Shown: positions 40,034-50,255 of the stretch, one piece after another
Numbering within the stretch: the first letter of the stretch is position 1
How the letters are laid out: the number at the start of each line of letters is the position of its first letter
Assembly: GCF_000699445.3 (NCBI RefSeq)
Contig: NC_067198.1
Span: forward strand, 40,337,523-40,401,522
Length of the DNA stretch: 64,000 nt
Direction of reading: 5' to 3'
Source: Schistosoma haematobium
Taxonomy: Eukaryota; Platyhelminthes; Trematoda; Strigeidida; Schistosomatidae
Program-made: the position numbers and the translations under genes
The notes under the pieces: generated by a model
Database searches by the model: none
Seen by the model: the letters and a program-made list of their open reading frames with translations, nothing else
Told to the model about the DNA's origin: nothing

Positions 40034-43000
40034 AACTCCGCCTGGAGTCCCTCCGGAGGCTACCGCCGGTCCCAAGCCCGGATAAAGAGGGAGGGTTGGG
40101 CATAGGGTTGGCGTCCCCATCCCGTAGAAAACTAACTCGCTAAAAAACGCTAACCAGAAAAAATTATTCAAACCTTTTAAACTGTGCCCCGGGAGTCAGA
40201 AGGTCTTCATTTAGAAGAACTATGACGCCTCATGATGAAAGCCGAATTCCTTCGGAAGTTACGAGGCCGATGCCCCTTCTGACAACCAGAGCAACCATTT
40301 ATTTAGGTACATGGAATGTTCGTACAATGTAGGACACCGGGAGAGCCTTCCGAATTGCTGCAGAAATGAGGAGATACAACCTGAAGGTGCTTGGGATCAG
40401 TGAAACACATTGGACACAAGTTGGACAACAACGATTACCTTCAGGAGAGTTTCTGTTATACTCCGGCCATGAAGAAGAAAATGCCCCTCACACAAAAGGA
40501 GTTGCATTGATGCTGTCCAAACAAGCACAAAATGCACTTATAGGATGGGAATCTCATGGACTAAGGATCATCAAAGCCTCGTTCAAAACAAAGAAAGAGG
40601 GCATTTCAATGAACATCATCCAATGCTATGCGCCTACCAACGACTACAATGAAAACGCTAAAGATCAATTCTACAATAGGCTGCAGTGAATCATCGAGAA
40701 GTGCCCATTAAAGGACCTGACCATTCTGATGGGAGATTTCAATGCCAAGGTTGGAACGGACAACACTGGAGATGAAGACATCATGGGACGACACGGACTG
40801 GGAGAAAGGAACGAAAATGGTGAGAGATTTGCAAACCTATGTGCCTTCAATAAACTGGTCATAGGCGGCACCATATTCCCACATAAACGCATTCACAAAA
40901 TCACATGGACTTCACCGGATCACACTACACAGAACCAAATCGACCATATCTGCATCAACAAAAAGTTCAGGAGGACGATGGAGGACATGAGAACCAAGAG
41001 AGGAGCTGATATAGCCTCAGATCATCACTTGCTGGTCGCCAAGATGAAATTGAAACTCAAGAAGTACTGGACGACGGGGCGGACAACATCACAAAAGTTG
41101 AATACGGTCTTTCTTTAAGATACTGACAAATTCAACAAATTCAAGATAGTCCTCAGCAATAAGTTCCAGGCCTTCCATGATCTACTCAATGGAGAAGGAA
41201 CTACTATGGAGAGCAACTGGGAGGGGATAAAAGAAGCAATCACTTCAACATGTCATGAGGTCCTGGGCCACAAGAAGCACCACCACAAGGAATGGATCAC
41301 TGTTGGTACACTGGATAAGATTCTAGAAAGGAGGAACAAGAAGGCAGCAATCAATACCAGTCGAACAAGAGCAGAAAAAGCCAAGGCACAAGCTGAATAC
41401 ACGAAAATAAACAAACAAGTGAAGAGGAGCATCAGAACCGACAAACGTAAATATGTGGAAGATTCAGCAACGACGGCGGAAAAGGCTGCAAGAGAAGGAA
41501 ACATGAGACAATTGTATGACACGACAAAGAAACTCTCTGGGAATCGCCGCAAACCAGAACGACAACTGAAAAGCAAAGAAGGCAAGGTAATCACCAACAT
41601 TGAAGAGCAACAAAACAGGTGGGTAGAACACTTCAAAGAACTCTTGGATCGACCAGCTCCACTGAACCCACCCAACATCGAAGCAGCACCCACGGACCTC
41701 CCAATCAATGTTGGCCCACCAACAATTGAGGAAATCAGCATGGACACCAGACAAATCAAGTGGCAAAGCAGCAGAACCAGACAACATTCCAGCAGAGGCA
41801 CTAAAAGCAGACGTAGCGGCAACTGCAAGGATACTCCACATTCTCTTCAATAAGATTCGGGATGAGGAACAAGTACCAAAAGATTGGAAAGAAGGAATCC
41901 TTATCAAAATACCAAAGAAAGGCGATCTCAGCAACTGTGATAACTACAGGGGCATCACTCTTCTCTCAATACCGGGAAAAGTCTTCAACAGGGTATTGTT
42001 AAGCAGGATGAAGGACCGCTTAGACGCCCAACTTCGTGACCAACAGGCAGGATTCCGTAAGGATCGATCGTGTACAGACCAAATCGCAACTCTACGGATC
42101 ATTGTGGAATAATCAATTGAGTGGAATTCATCAATCTACATCAACTTCATTGACTACGAAAAAGCATTTGATAGCGTGGGCAGAACAACACTATGGAAAC
42201 TTCTTCGACACTACGGCGTGCCTCAGAAGATAGTCAATATTATACAGAATTCATATGATGGATTAAACTGCAAAATCGTGCATGGAGGACAGTTGACAAA
42301 GTCGTTCGAAGTGAAGACCGGTGTTAGGCAAGGTTGCCTACTCTCACCCTTTCTCTTTCTCCTTATGATCGACTGGAGCATGAAGACGTCAACATCTGAA
42401 GGGAAGCATGGGATACAATGGACATCTAAGATGCAGCTGGATGATTTGGACTTCACAGATGATCTGGCTGTTCCATCGCAAACGCAACAACAAATGCAGG
42501 AGAAGACAACCAGTGTAGCAACGGCCTCAGCAGCAGTAATCCTCAACATAAACAAAGGGAAAAGCTAAATTATCCAATACAACGCAGTATGCACCAATCC
42601 AATCACAATTGACGGAGAAGATTTGGAAGATGTAAAAACCTTTACATATTTGGGCAGCATCATTGATGAACAAGGTGGATCTGATGCAGATGTGAAGGCG
42701 CGGATCGAAAAAGCAAGAGCAGCATATTTACAACTGAGGAACATCTTGAACTCAACCCAACTGTCAACCAACACCAAAGTCAGGATTTTCAATACAAATG
42801 TCAAGCCAGTTCTACTGTATGAGGCGGAAAGTTGGACAACTGAAAAAGCCATCATCCAGAAAATATAGGTGTTTATTAACAGTTGTCTAGGCAAAATACT
42901 TCGGATCCGTTGGCCGGACACTATTAACAACAACCTATTGTGGGAGAGAACAAACCAGATTCCAGTGGAGGAAGAAGTCAGGAAGAAGCGCTGGAAGTGG

Positions 43001-43240
43001 ATAGGACACACATTGGGGAAAGCACTCAACTGCGTCACAAGACAAGCTCTCACATGGAATCCTGAAGGCCAAAGGAAAAGAGGAAGACCAAAGAACACAT
43101 GACTCTGGGAAATGGAAATAGACATGAGAAAAATGAACAAGAATTGGATGGAACTAGAAAAGAAGGCCCAGGACAGAGTGGGTTGGAGAATGCTGGTCTG
43201 CGGTCTATGCTCCATTAGGAGTAACAGGCGTGAGTAAGTT
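40034..43240 (+). mobile_element. Nearly full-length, inactive RTE-clade LINE (SR2/Perere-3-like)
   Basis: The element starts at AACTCCGCC, the same 5' boundary as the antisense copy ending at 37,411. It has a leader of about 190 bp and one coding region with an apurinic-type endonuclease followed by a reverse transcriptase, as in RTE-clade LINEs. No N-terminal gag-like ORF is visible. I cannot define the 3' end exactly; coding ends at 43,237 and a T-rich stretch follows. The family assignment to schistosome SR2/Perere-3-type elements rests on motif order and recollection of the family, not on a search. Confidence 0.88.
40222..43237 (+). pseudogene. LINE endonuclease/reverse transcriptase pseudogene
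   Basis: The frame opens at ATG 40,222 and reaches the natural stop at 43,235-43,237, about 1005 codons. Endonuclease motifs include GTWNVRTM (40,306-40,329), ISETHW, CYAPTN, LMGDFNAKVG and SDHHLL. Reverse-transcriptase motifs include NYRGITLL, QAGFRKDRSC, FIDYEKAFDSV, GVRQGCLLSPFLF and the catalytic box as LDFTDDLA, where the family usually has FADDL. The C-terminal part has LGSIID and GRPKNT. Lesions are TAG at 40,330, TGA at 40,687, TAA at 41,116, a two-base deletion near 41,760, TAA at 42,110, TAA at 42,566, TAG at 42,866 and TGA at 43,100. Several could be single-base changes from Trp, Gln or Arg codons. The element cannot make its protein. Confidence 0.9.
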
Positions 43241-44189
43241 GTCTATTCATTATTGTTTTTACACTTGTTCTTTTTAATCTATTAGGATGCTCTTGCTTAA
43301 AAATTATATTAGTAAAAGAGAATAAGATTAAATAGACATACTTTAATTATTCCACCACAAGCGGCTTAACTTCAGCAGTCATGATCATTGTCTGCTCTGC
43401 TTCCCTCTCCTTCCCTCCTTTCTAGCCCCCTTGAGATATGCTGCCGAAAACACAACTGCAATAAGTAATGCTTCGGATGTTCCAGAACGGTATAAGGTTG
43501 AGATTTACGTGAATTTGATCTCGACCACCAGTTATACTTTGCAACATGACCTCCATAAATCGCGCCAACTAGCATTAGTTACATTCACATGTGAGAAGTG
43601 CAATTGCACCTACTTCTATGACCAGTGTAACTTACAAGATAACGACCTAACTAAATAACCTATGACAGTAAAGCCTGTATCATCTGTAACAATTTGATCT
43701 TGCCCGTGAACCGGCATGCCTCATGTAACATATTGTTATTTGAGAACAAATTATTATTACTAGTAGTTTTCGATTATAAATGTCTTCGAACCACTCCTTG
43801 CATATATTGAGACAATTGAGTAAGCAGTGTCTGGGTTAAGAATAGGTTACTAGGTAAGGATGGCTAATCGACTGATGCAGTATTAGATCTTCATCATCTG
43901 AGGCGATCAAGATAAGTGTCACGTATGCCCACCCATCGCCTACGTCGATAGACTATGTGTTCTGGCGCAGAATTAAGCTGGAAAAAGCCAGGGGCAGCCA
44001 AACCAAAACATAGCATTCTTTCATGAAGTTGTTGGAAATTGAACTGAGCAATTTTATTAGGTGTAGACCACTGTGTTGAAGTTGGCGAGATTATGCAACC
44101 AAAGGTTGAAGACTTCGAATTATCTTGCACAAAATCCTTTGCAGTAACACAGATACAACTGTAAATTTGTGGTCTAGTTCGGCATAAAT
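43241..44189. other. No gene recognised; minus-strand frame next to the inverted repeat copy
   Basis: AT-rich DNA after the LINE. A 99-codon minus-strand frame at 43,894-44,193 runs straight into the inverted copy of array-unit sequence that starts at 44,190. It shows no recognisable domain and may belong to the same dispersed element. The frames at 43,372-43,658 look like chance. Confidence 0.4.
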
Positions 44190-44520
44190 GCATTCGTCTT
44201 TTTTACTACAATAACGGACCTAACCCCAAAATTGTAGGTTTATCACGGTGTTTCTACTCGGTCTATAACATCCTACATGGAGATCATATCATAGTCATCA
44301 CTAACTTGTCCTGCTGCGACAACCAGCAATATGACGTCTGGCACTTTTGAAGAGCACTTTTGGTCTGGCAAGACAGTAATATATTCAATACAAAACACAG
44401 AAGGTTACTTAGAGTGACCACATATATATGACCGAGCCATGCCATTTCTATCTATTATCCCCTCGTTCGCCATTACTGACCCTCTCTCCTTGGTAAATGT
44501 TGAATGTGAATTTCGTCAGT
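44190..44520 (-). repeat. Diverged inverted copy of array-unit positions ~1-330
   Basis: The reverse complement follows the first third of a kilobase of the array unit in order: ATTCAACATTTA then GGAGA (44,490-44,505), GGCATGGCTCGGTCAT (near 44,430-44,445), GAATATATT (near 44,385), a GGTTGTCG-like block, and CTACAATTTTGGGGTTAGG (44,219-44,237), which matches CTACAATTTTAGGATTAGG in the unit. Spacing between blocks matches that in the unit. It is much more diverged than any array copy, so it is older and shows that this module is a dispersed repeat. Confidence 0.75.
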
Positions 44521-45957
44521 TATCTTATGTTCGGCTTCGGGTATCGTATGGTTAGAACGAATACCACTACATATTCATTCCTTGTCTTCCTCCAAACTCC
44601 GAGATTCTAAATTCCTCATAAAGTTTCACTGTTCTTATTTGACTAGTCTATTTCCTGAGTCCTATCCTCTGAGTCTAGTCTTTTCAATCATCATTCATAC
44701 TGTTTCTACCTCTAAAATTCTATAATTTGGCCTGACAAATTCACCTCTCTTTGTTCATACGGTATGGCAACTTGAACCGATGTACATACGTACCAGATTC
44801 TACATGGTGACTGACGGAGTGAATATTGATCAGTTTTTGAATTCAGTTGATTAACGTGGTCAGCACAAATAAGTAATCAAATTTAGGCTCTGTTGTGTCC
44901 GAACAAGATTAAATTATGGGTAACCTCCGGGAACTATTCGTGGACTGTTATTATTTTCTCTCTCTTTTTTCCTTCTAAATAAATATTGTTCTTAAGATTC
45001 CGAAGTTTGTAATTAAGACAGTAACTTGTGTTACACTTAACTTCTCAGACCCGTTTTATCTTCACTATGTATATATGACTTATACATAATGATATTTGGT
45101 TATTTTTTGTACTTAGTTGAGACTTTCACAGCATCACTCCGAACTATGACTGCACAAACATTTGTTCTAAAGTCATAACTTACTGCAATAATAAGTTATT
45201 TTTCTTATAATAATTTTTTACTCATTTGGAGGTATATACATAGTCGTTCATTCTTGTTCTGTGATCACAAACACGATTAATAAACTATTTACGTATTCCG
45301 AGTCTCCTTTATTTCTATCCCTTTATTTTTTCCCTTTCCTTCATTTAAGTCAACTCATCATTCTTCTCAACTATACAGAACCTGGTTTATTACCACTATT
45401 CTATTATCACTATTATCACTTTTCCTCTGTTTTTCAAATATGGCAAATATAATGCTAACATTATTGACACTTGTGTATTATCGCATTTTTGAAGAAACCC
45501 TAAACGGTTTCTTCACAACGCTCATGTACCCATAAGATGTCTGTGAATAATAATATTATACATATTCTTATTGTATAACTATTAAGTAATTAGGATTTAT
45601 ACATTTATATTTCGGTTATTACAAGCTACTACTATATGATTTACTATTCTTGAGTTATTCCCAATCGATTGGCTACGGTCTGTCATACTTGGTCTCGTAC
45701 AATTGTTGTTGTTCATTTCATGGTGTAATGTGGTTTGTTCTGCTGGTGTATAAACCAGTTATTTCTAAAATAGATTATTCACACAGTGAACGCTGATATT
45801 GTATTTTGGACTCATACCTGTAGGGCAAAGCAAGAACCAATAAGGACTGAGAGTTGATTTCAGGCTGCTCGTAATGGCTGACGCGTCATTGGTTTGTCAC
45901 AGTGCCAAGGTCGTACAGGTCGGTGTTCTGATTGACGATCCTGTCACGTGGTGTACT
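44521..45957. other. No gene recognised; repeat-like blocks
   Basis: AT-rich DNA. Bases 44,762-44,800 share GTATGGCAACTTG and ACCGAT with 62,429-62,470, so a dispersed repeat crosses here. A T- and C-rich block at 45,300-45,440 gives a 63-codon frame of low complexity that I do not consider a gene. Bases 45,918-45,957 resemble 38,966-39,015. Confidence 0.4.
44755..44805. repeat. Dispersed repeat fragment (first of two)
   Basis: Shares GTATGGCAACTTG, ACCGAT and an ACATA-x-GT-like block in the same order and orientation with 62,420-62,470. Family unknown. Confidence 0.5.
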
Positions 45958-46110
45958 GACAGTGTAGTGACATTGGACCATAACCACACAATCCTCAAAG
46001 CTGAATACGAGATTACTCGGAAAATAGATATTCAATATTTAGTGCGGAGAAACACTTAACGATGGAGAAGGCGCGAACAATGAATTGAATGGACTGGAGT
46101 TGATCGGATG

Positions 46111-46127
46111 GCATGGCTCGGCCATGC
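46111..46127. other. Hairpin conserved with the array unit
   Basis: GCATGGC-TCG-GCCATGC, identical to the hairpin of every array unit although the sequence around it has diverged. The two arms are perfect complements. Confidence 0.55.
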
Positions 46128-47202
46128 AGGCGTGGTCCATCTGAATGTTACCTTATATCTTCTGTTCATACTAAATATATTGTTCCTTCTCTAGCCTAAC
46201 CTTGTTCTACATCATGTATTGGTAATTGATACGATACAGTGAGTTGGTGTAGTCGATGGTGTGACTTCCACGTAAGATCTTATAGATTAGGCAGTTATAT
46301 CATGACAAATCTACAATTTTGGGATTAGATCTGTCATTAGAGCAGTACTAATAACGAAGTACACCATGTAATTCTGCATTGCCGAGCCCGATCAAAGAGA
46401 GGCAGCCCTATTGTTAATCCTCACTTTCACTTTAAGTTTGTGGATCGATTTTCGCTTATGTCAACTCATCAATTTATTTGTCCTCTGATTAACACCCGCG
46501 TGTATTATCGTATTGTGGTACTGATTAATGATCATAGCTTACTAGCTCAATCGGTGCTAAGAACTGGTCATCTATATTGTTAGCTACGATGGTGTATTGA
46601 AAAGCTTTAATAGCATTTACATGCTTCAGCGAAATAAACTTGTTGAAATATCAAGCTCTAGCAAATATAGCCTTTAAATGACGTAAATAGGCTTTGACTA
46701 GCAACGTGAACAAGGACCGAATGGTTATCTGTACCCAATTCTTCGTATTGTTTCTTCACTTAACGTTTCACGCTGTTTTAAACTTCGGACTATCCTGTAA
46801 TATCGTTTTTTACGATCACTCCCTGCCTAGTCTCCGATTTTCGAGTTCCATTGCCAAACAACGAATACAATACTCCTGAATTCTACGACTCTCAGATTTT
46901 TACTAAATCAATCAAGCGACAAAGTCTATAGCGCTACACACACCTAGAAACCGTTTGGAATACTGCGTATTCACTCTCGTTGCTTTTGGATAATTGTTAC
47001 TTGTCACAACTGGCCTTACATACGTCAAACCTATTAGATTATCTTATTCCTGAGAATAATCCATGCGAGTTTTACTATTTTCCTGGATGACTTACTGCTT
47101 CTGTACTTCACATGTATATTTTTCACTGAGACTAGCAGCATAAATTTCATACAAACCACTCCCAAAACTTTAATGGTATAAGATGTATTTAATAGCTACA
47201 AC

Positions 47203-47224
47203 ATACTACTACTACTACTACTAC
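47203..47224. repeat. (ACT)n microsatellite
   Basis: Seven tandem ACT/TAC triplets inside the diverged unit copy; absent from the array units at the corresponding place. Confidence 0.85.
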
Positions 47225-47850
47225 GAAAAAGTGTGTTGTGTACAGAAGAAGCATATTAGATTTAAAATTATTTGACATTTCTTAGTTCCAAATACCATTC
47301 CCGTATGTTTATAAGTGTCATCACATCAACTACTGTAACTTCGTATGAATAATCTATATTATAACTCGTCATATTCCTGACTGTAGTTCTACAAGTCGTC
47401 TCAATTTAAAATGCTTTTTTGGCCAAGTCTATTAGTTTCAAATTGTTATATTCCTAACGGACATTTAAAAGCAAAACTTTGGAGCCTACTATTGAGAATA
47501 GCATTTAGTAAACAAATATTTCTGGGTCGCAGTCGGTAATATGATCAGGCAGCTTGTGTCCGCTGCTACTACAAACTACCGATATTTCATAATCACCTAA
47601 AATGACAATACCTATTTTCCATTGGCTAATCCTCAATCAAGACTACAAGTGGTTATGACGGTTTCTGGATATCGTCATAAAGAATTGTCATGACTTAACA
47701 ATCACGTACTATGATTGATAAAATTGATGAAACTATTAACAAAATGGAATAACAAATTGACTTGTAATTGTTATTAAACAGTGTTGCTTTCTCGTTATCT
47801 TAATCTAAAATTTTGTGATTAGAATACTTTCCTCTAGTCCGCTGATAGTC

Positions 47851-48169
47851 TCCCACCCTCACCCGTCATATACCATCTTCTTTAGATTGTCCTTCTGGTT
47901 AGAATACAACGTTTGCAGACGCATCAAAATTAAGCGCATCGCCTGAAACAATTGGCGTCGTTTCCACGACTCAGATGACTGCTCATTCTACAAGATATTA
48001 CGAAATACATGTACTCACTGACTTAAATAGGATGGAACTGCTCATCAGTCTCGGTTAGAAAGATTTCTGGAGGCTGTACGTTCCTATAACACATTATGAC
48101 GAAGAAAGTTCATAGTTAATTGAATATACTGGATTGGGGTTACTTAACAGTACTTATTTCCTATAATAG
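47851..48169. other. No feature recognised
   Basis: Sequence between the end of recognisable unit homology and the CR1 fragment. Nothing identified. Confidence 0.4.
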
Positions 48170-48960
48170 GACTGCTAAACTACTGGCTAGGAAATCGCAG
48201 TACAGTAATTCGTTGTCAGTGAATTTTGAGACACTTAAAATTAAAGAGATTCTAAGGTGTCTGAACTTGCACAAATCCTTTGGTTTGGACTGTATCAGAC
48301 CAAGAGTCCTGAACGAACATGCTAACCGTCTTTGACTCCCTCTAGCTATTCACATCGAATATTCCCTAGTCAAGCGTGAACAACTTTAGATGGGAAAAGA
48401 AGGTGGTTATGTTAACACACAAATAGAATGACCAGGAGGGATCATCCAATTACAAGCAAATTTCCTTACTCGCTTCAGAGGCGAAGTCCATAATCGCCTT
48501 CCCAACAAGTTAATAATTTTGTCAACCACAACACGGCTTCCTACCTGGTAGATCACGTAACAGAAACCTGGTGACTGTTCGGAATAGATGAACCATCTCA
48601 ATAGAATACAATATAAGTGAGTGTCTAATGATATATCTCTTAAATTGCCTAGACGAGAGATTACAAACTGTTAGCGTACCGTTCTGTTAGACTGGTTTTT
48701 TATGAAAGTAACGTGACATGGGGCTTAATTCTGAGACTGTCCCTCATTTTGTCGTTGTGACTATCGGACTCTCCTCTAAGCAGATGATCTTAAAATCTAG
48801 AGGGAAGTAATTAGCCCAGATTATATTTCCGGGATGGTTTACATGGATACAAGACTGGATAGCCGGAAACCTATTTAATCTCAATACCCAGAAGTGCATA
48901 ATGCCATCAAGGAACAGTTGAGATACTCTACCCACTATGTACTTTCAGACAAATTCTCGT
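48170..48960 (+). mobile_element. Strongly decayed CR1-clade LINE reverse-transcriptase fragment
   Basis: In changing frames one can follow the expected order of CR1/jockey reverse-transcriptase blocks. NLHKSFGLDCIRPRVLNEHA (48,264-48,330) is equivalent to the KSPGPDGIHPRVL block. HGFLPGRS (about 48,533-48,556) is followed by NRNLVTVR. ADDLKI-stop-RE near 48,780-48,807 is equivalent to the FADDLK catalytic box with Trp changed to TAG. After that, NLFNLNTQKC is readable at about 48,870-48,900. Multiple frameshifts and stops make it a dead relic, clearly older than the CR1 end at 39.4-40 kb. Confidence 0.7.
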
Positions 48961-50243
48961 GTCACATTTTTAGCCAATGTAAAGAACCCGGGTGTAACAT
49001 CCTCCTGGCGTTCTTCAGTCAATAAAGCGTAGTCACCGTTGAAGTTCCTTTGTAAAACAGGTGATAGCCTGACTTCGGAATCATTCAACCTATTTTCAGT
49101 GTCGTCGAAAGATCTCACCGAGAAATATGTTCATGCGTTATTCCTTGAATTTTTTTAGAAGACGAGAAACTAAAAAGGTACTCACACCAAAAAACAATAC
49201 CCAGCTTACCTAAAAGTACCTAATTTACGCCCAATGAAGTACCCGAGAATAAGGACGGGTTTTGTTCTAATGTGTCGTACTGCTCATAGTTCTCTTCACC
49301 CGTATAGAACACTGATACATTTAAGTAATATGTCACACATGAAAGGACATCAGCTCAAAGTAGAACATGAAATAATCCGCGAAAGATCCGATCAAGCGTT
49401 ATCGCTGTTCGTACCAATAAGCTATGAGACTCCTTATAAAAATCTTTATCAGTGGCAGACCCTGGGGGATCCTCCAAAAAAGGTTACTCAAACCTCGTGG
49501 GTACTAAGGGAAACTGCTACAAGTTTTACTCTACTATGGAATAAATTCTTTTACTGTACAGCTTATAAAGAGAATGGCATGAAAATCACACTTCTTTTTA
49601 ACCAAGAACGCACTCCAACTACTTAAACAGAGATACAAAAGAGCTGAAGTTCGTTTACCAGTTTATCGACGGAGTTTGTATTAATAATCCTATCAGTTGT
49701 ACTGATCACATTTTGTGATTGTCAATCCGTAACCCCACTGCGTTTCAACAAAAGCGTAAGTTAAGAAATATGAAATGGCGTTAACGTTGAAAGTGGTGTG
49801 AAGAAAATTCCTAATGTCTCGATGCATACTGTCTAGGGATTAGCAACCGTTAAAGACTTTAGGATATGCTCAAGAGTTCCGGGCCACGATCTTCCAAGCA
49901 ATTTAGCTACTAGAAGCTAATAGGAAGATACGTTTCGAGGTTAGAGGGGATAGCTGTTGGTAAAACACTGTCTATAGTAATATTTTTCCAGTTGCCTAAC
50001 GGTTTCTGAGGCTAAAGAAACGTTTACTCTATTGGTGAGCCCCCATATTTCCTTAATTATTCTGAGGTCAATTTCTTCAGCCTACAGTGAACTAAACTAT
50101 AAGACTGACTCGGTGTGATGGTGTTTCAATGCGTTGTTTAGACACTTCGTCCGAAGAAATCCCGCGTGGGGTTTTGAAATCCCCAAGGTTGTAGCGTCGA
50201 TTTGTTTTGTATTCGTATTTGTTCATTTGATTATATTTCTCCA
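48961..50243. other. No gene recognised; upstream region of the zinc-finger gene
   Basis: A 130-codon frame at 49,234-49,626 could be decayed LINE sequence downstream of the reverse-transcriptase fragment or chance; I recognise no domain. The region from about 49,650 to 50,243 should contain the promoter and 5' UTR of the zinc-finger gene, but I see no clear TATA box or initiator. A GC-richer patch lies at about 50,150-50,200. Confidence 0.4.
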
Positions 50244-50255
50244 ATGAACTTGTAA
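50244..50255 (+). promoter_or_regulatory. Minimal upstream ORF overlapping the gene start
   Basis: ATG AAC TTG TAA at 50,244-50,255 overlaps the proposed start codon by one base: TAATG holds both the uORF stop and the main ATG at 50,255. Such a stop-start overlap could permit reinitiation or dampen translation if the transcript begins upstream of 50,244, which is not shown. Confidence 0.45.

Larger units (their letters stand above)
45958..47850 (+). repeat. Diverged direct copy (paralogue) of the array unit
   Basis: Collinear with the unit from just before its phase start (GTGTAGTGACATTGGACC, compared with GTGTAGTGGCATTGGAC) through the hairpin at 46,111, the AAATATATTGTTC block, CTACAATTTTGGGATTAG at 46,312, TCGAGTTCCATTGCCAAAC at 46,841 and on to about 47,850 (unit position about 2000). 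It lacks the LINE segment and is interrupted by several indels. Identity by eye is high at the left (roughly nine in ten) and falls to the right. It lies in the same orientation as the array, about 9.6 kb beyond the array edge, and is a candidate for the ancestral single-copy locus. Confidence 0.88.

Noticed and set aside
41253..41934. Long minus-strand ORFs (191 and 156 codons) across the LINE
   Set aside because: They are antisense shadows of the LINE coding region, which explains the sequence by well-known motifs.
49234..49626. 130-codon ORF as a separate gene
   Set aside because: No recognisable domain and no convincing splice partners; lies downstream of a decayed LINE and may be LINE-derived.
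50011..50042. Shared 12-mers with the LINE junction site (ATTGGTGAGCCC and GCTAAAGAAACG)
   Set aside because: Both occur next to each other in the unit but in reversed order here and without other homology; probably chance, noted only because the site is a recombination point.
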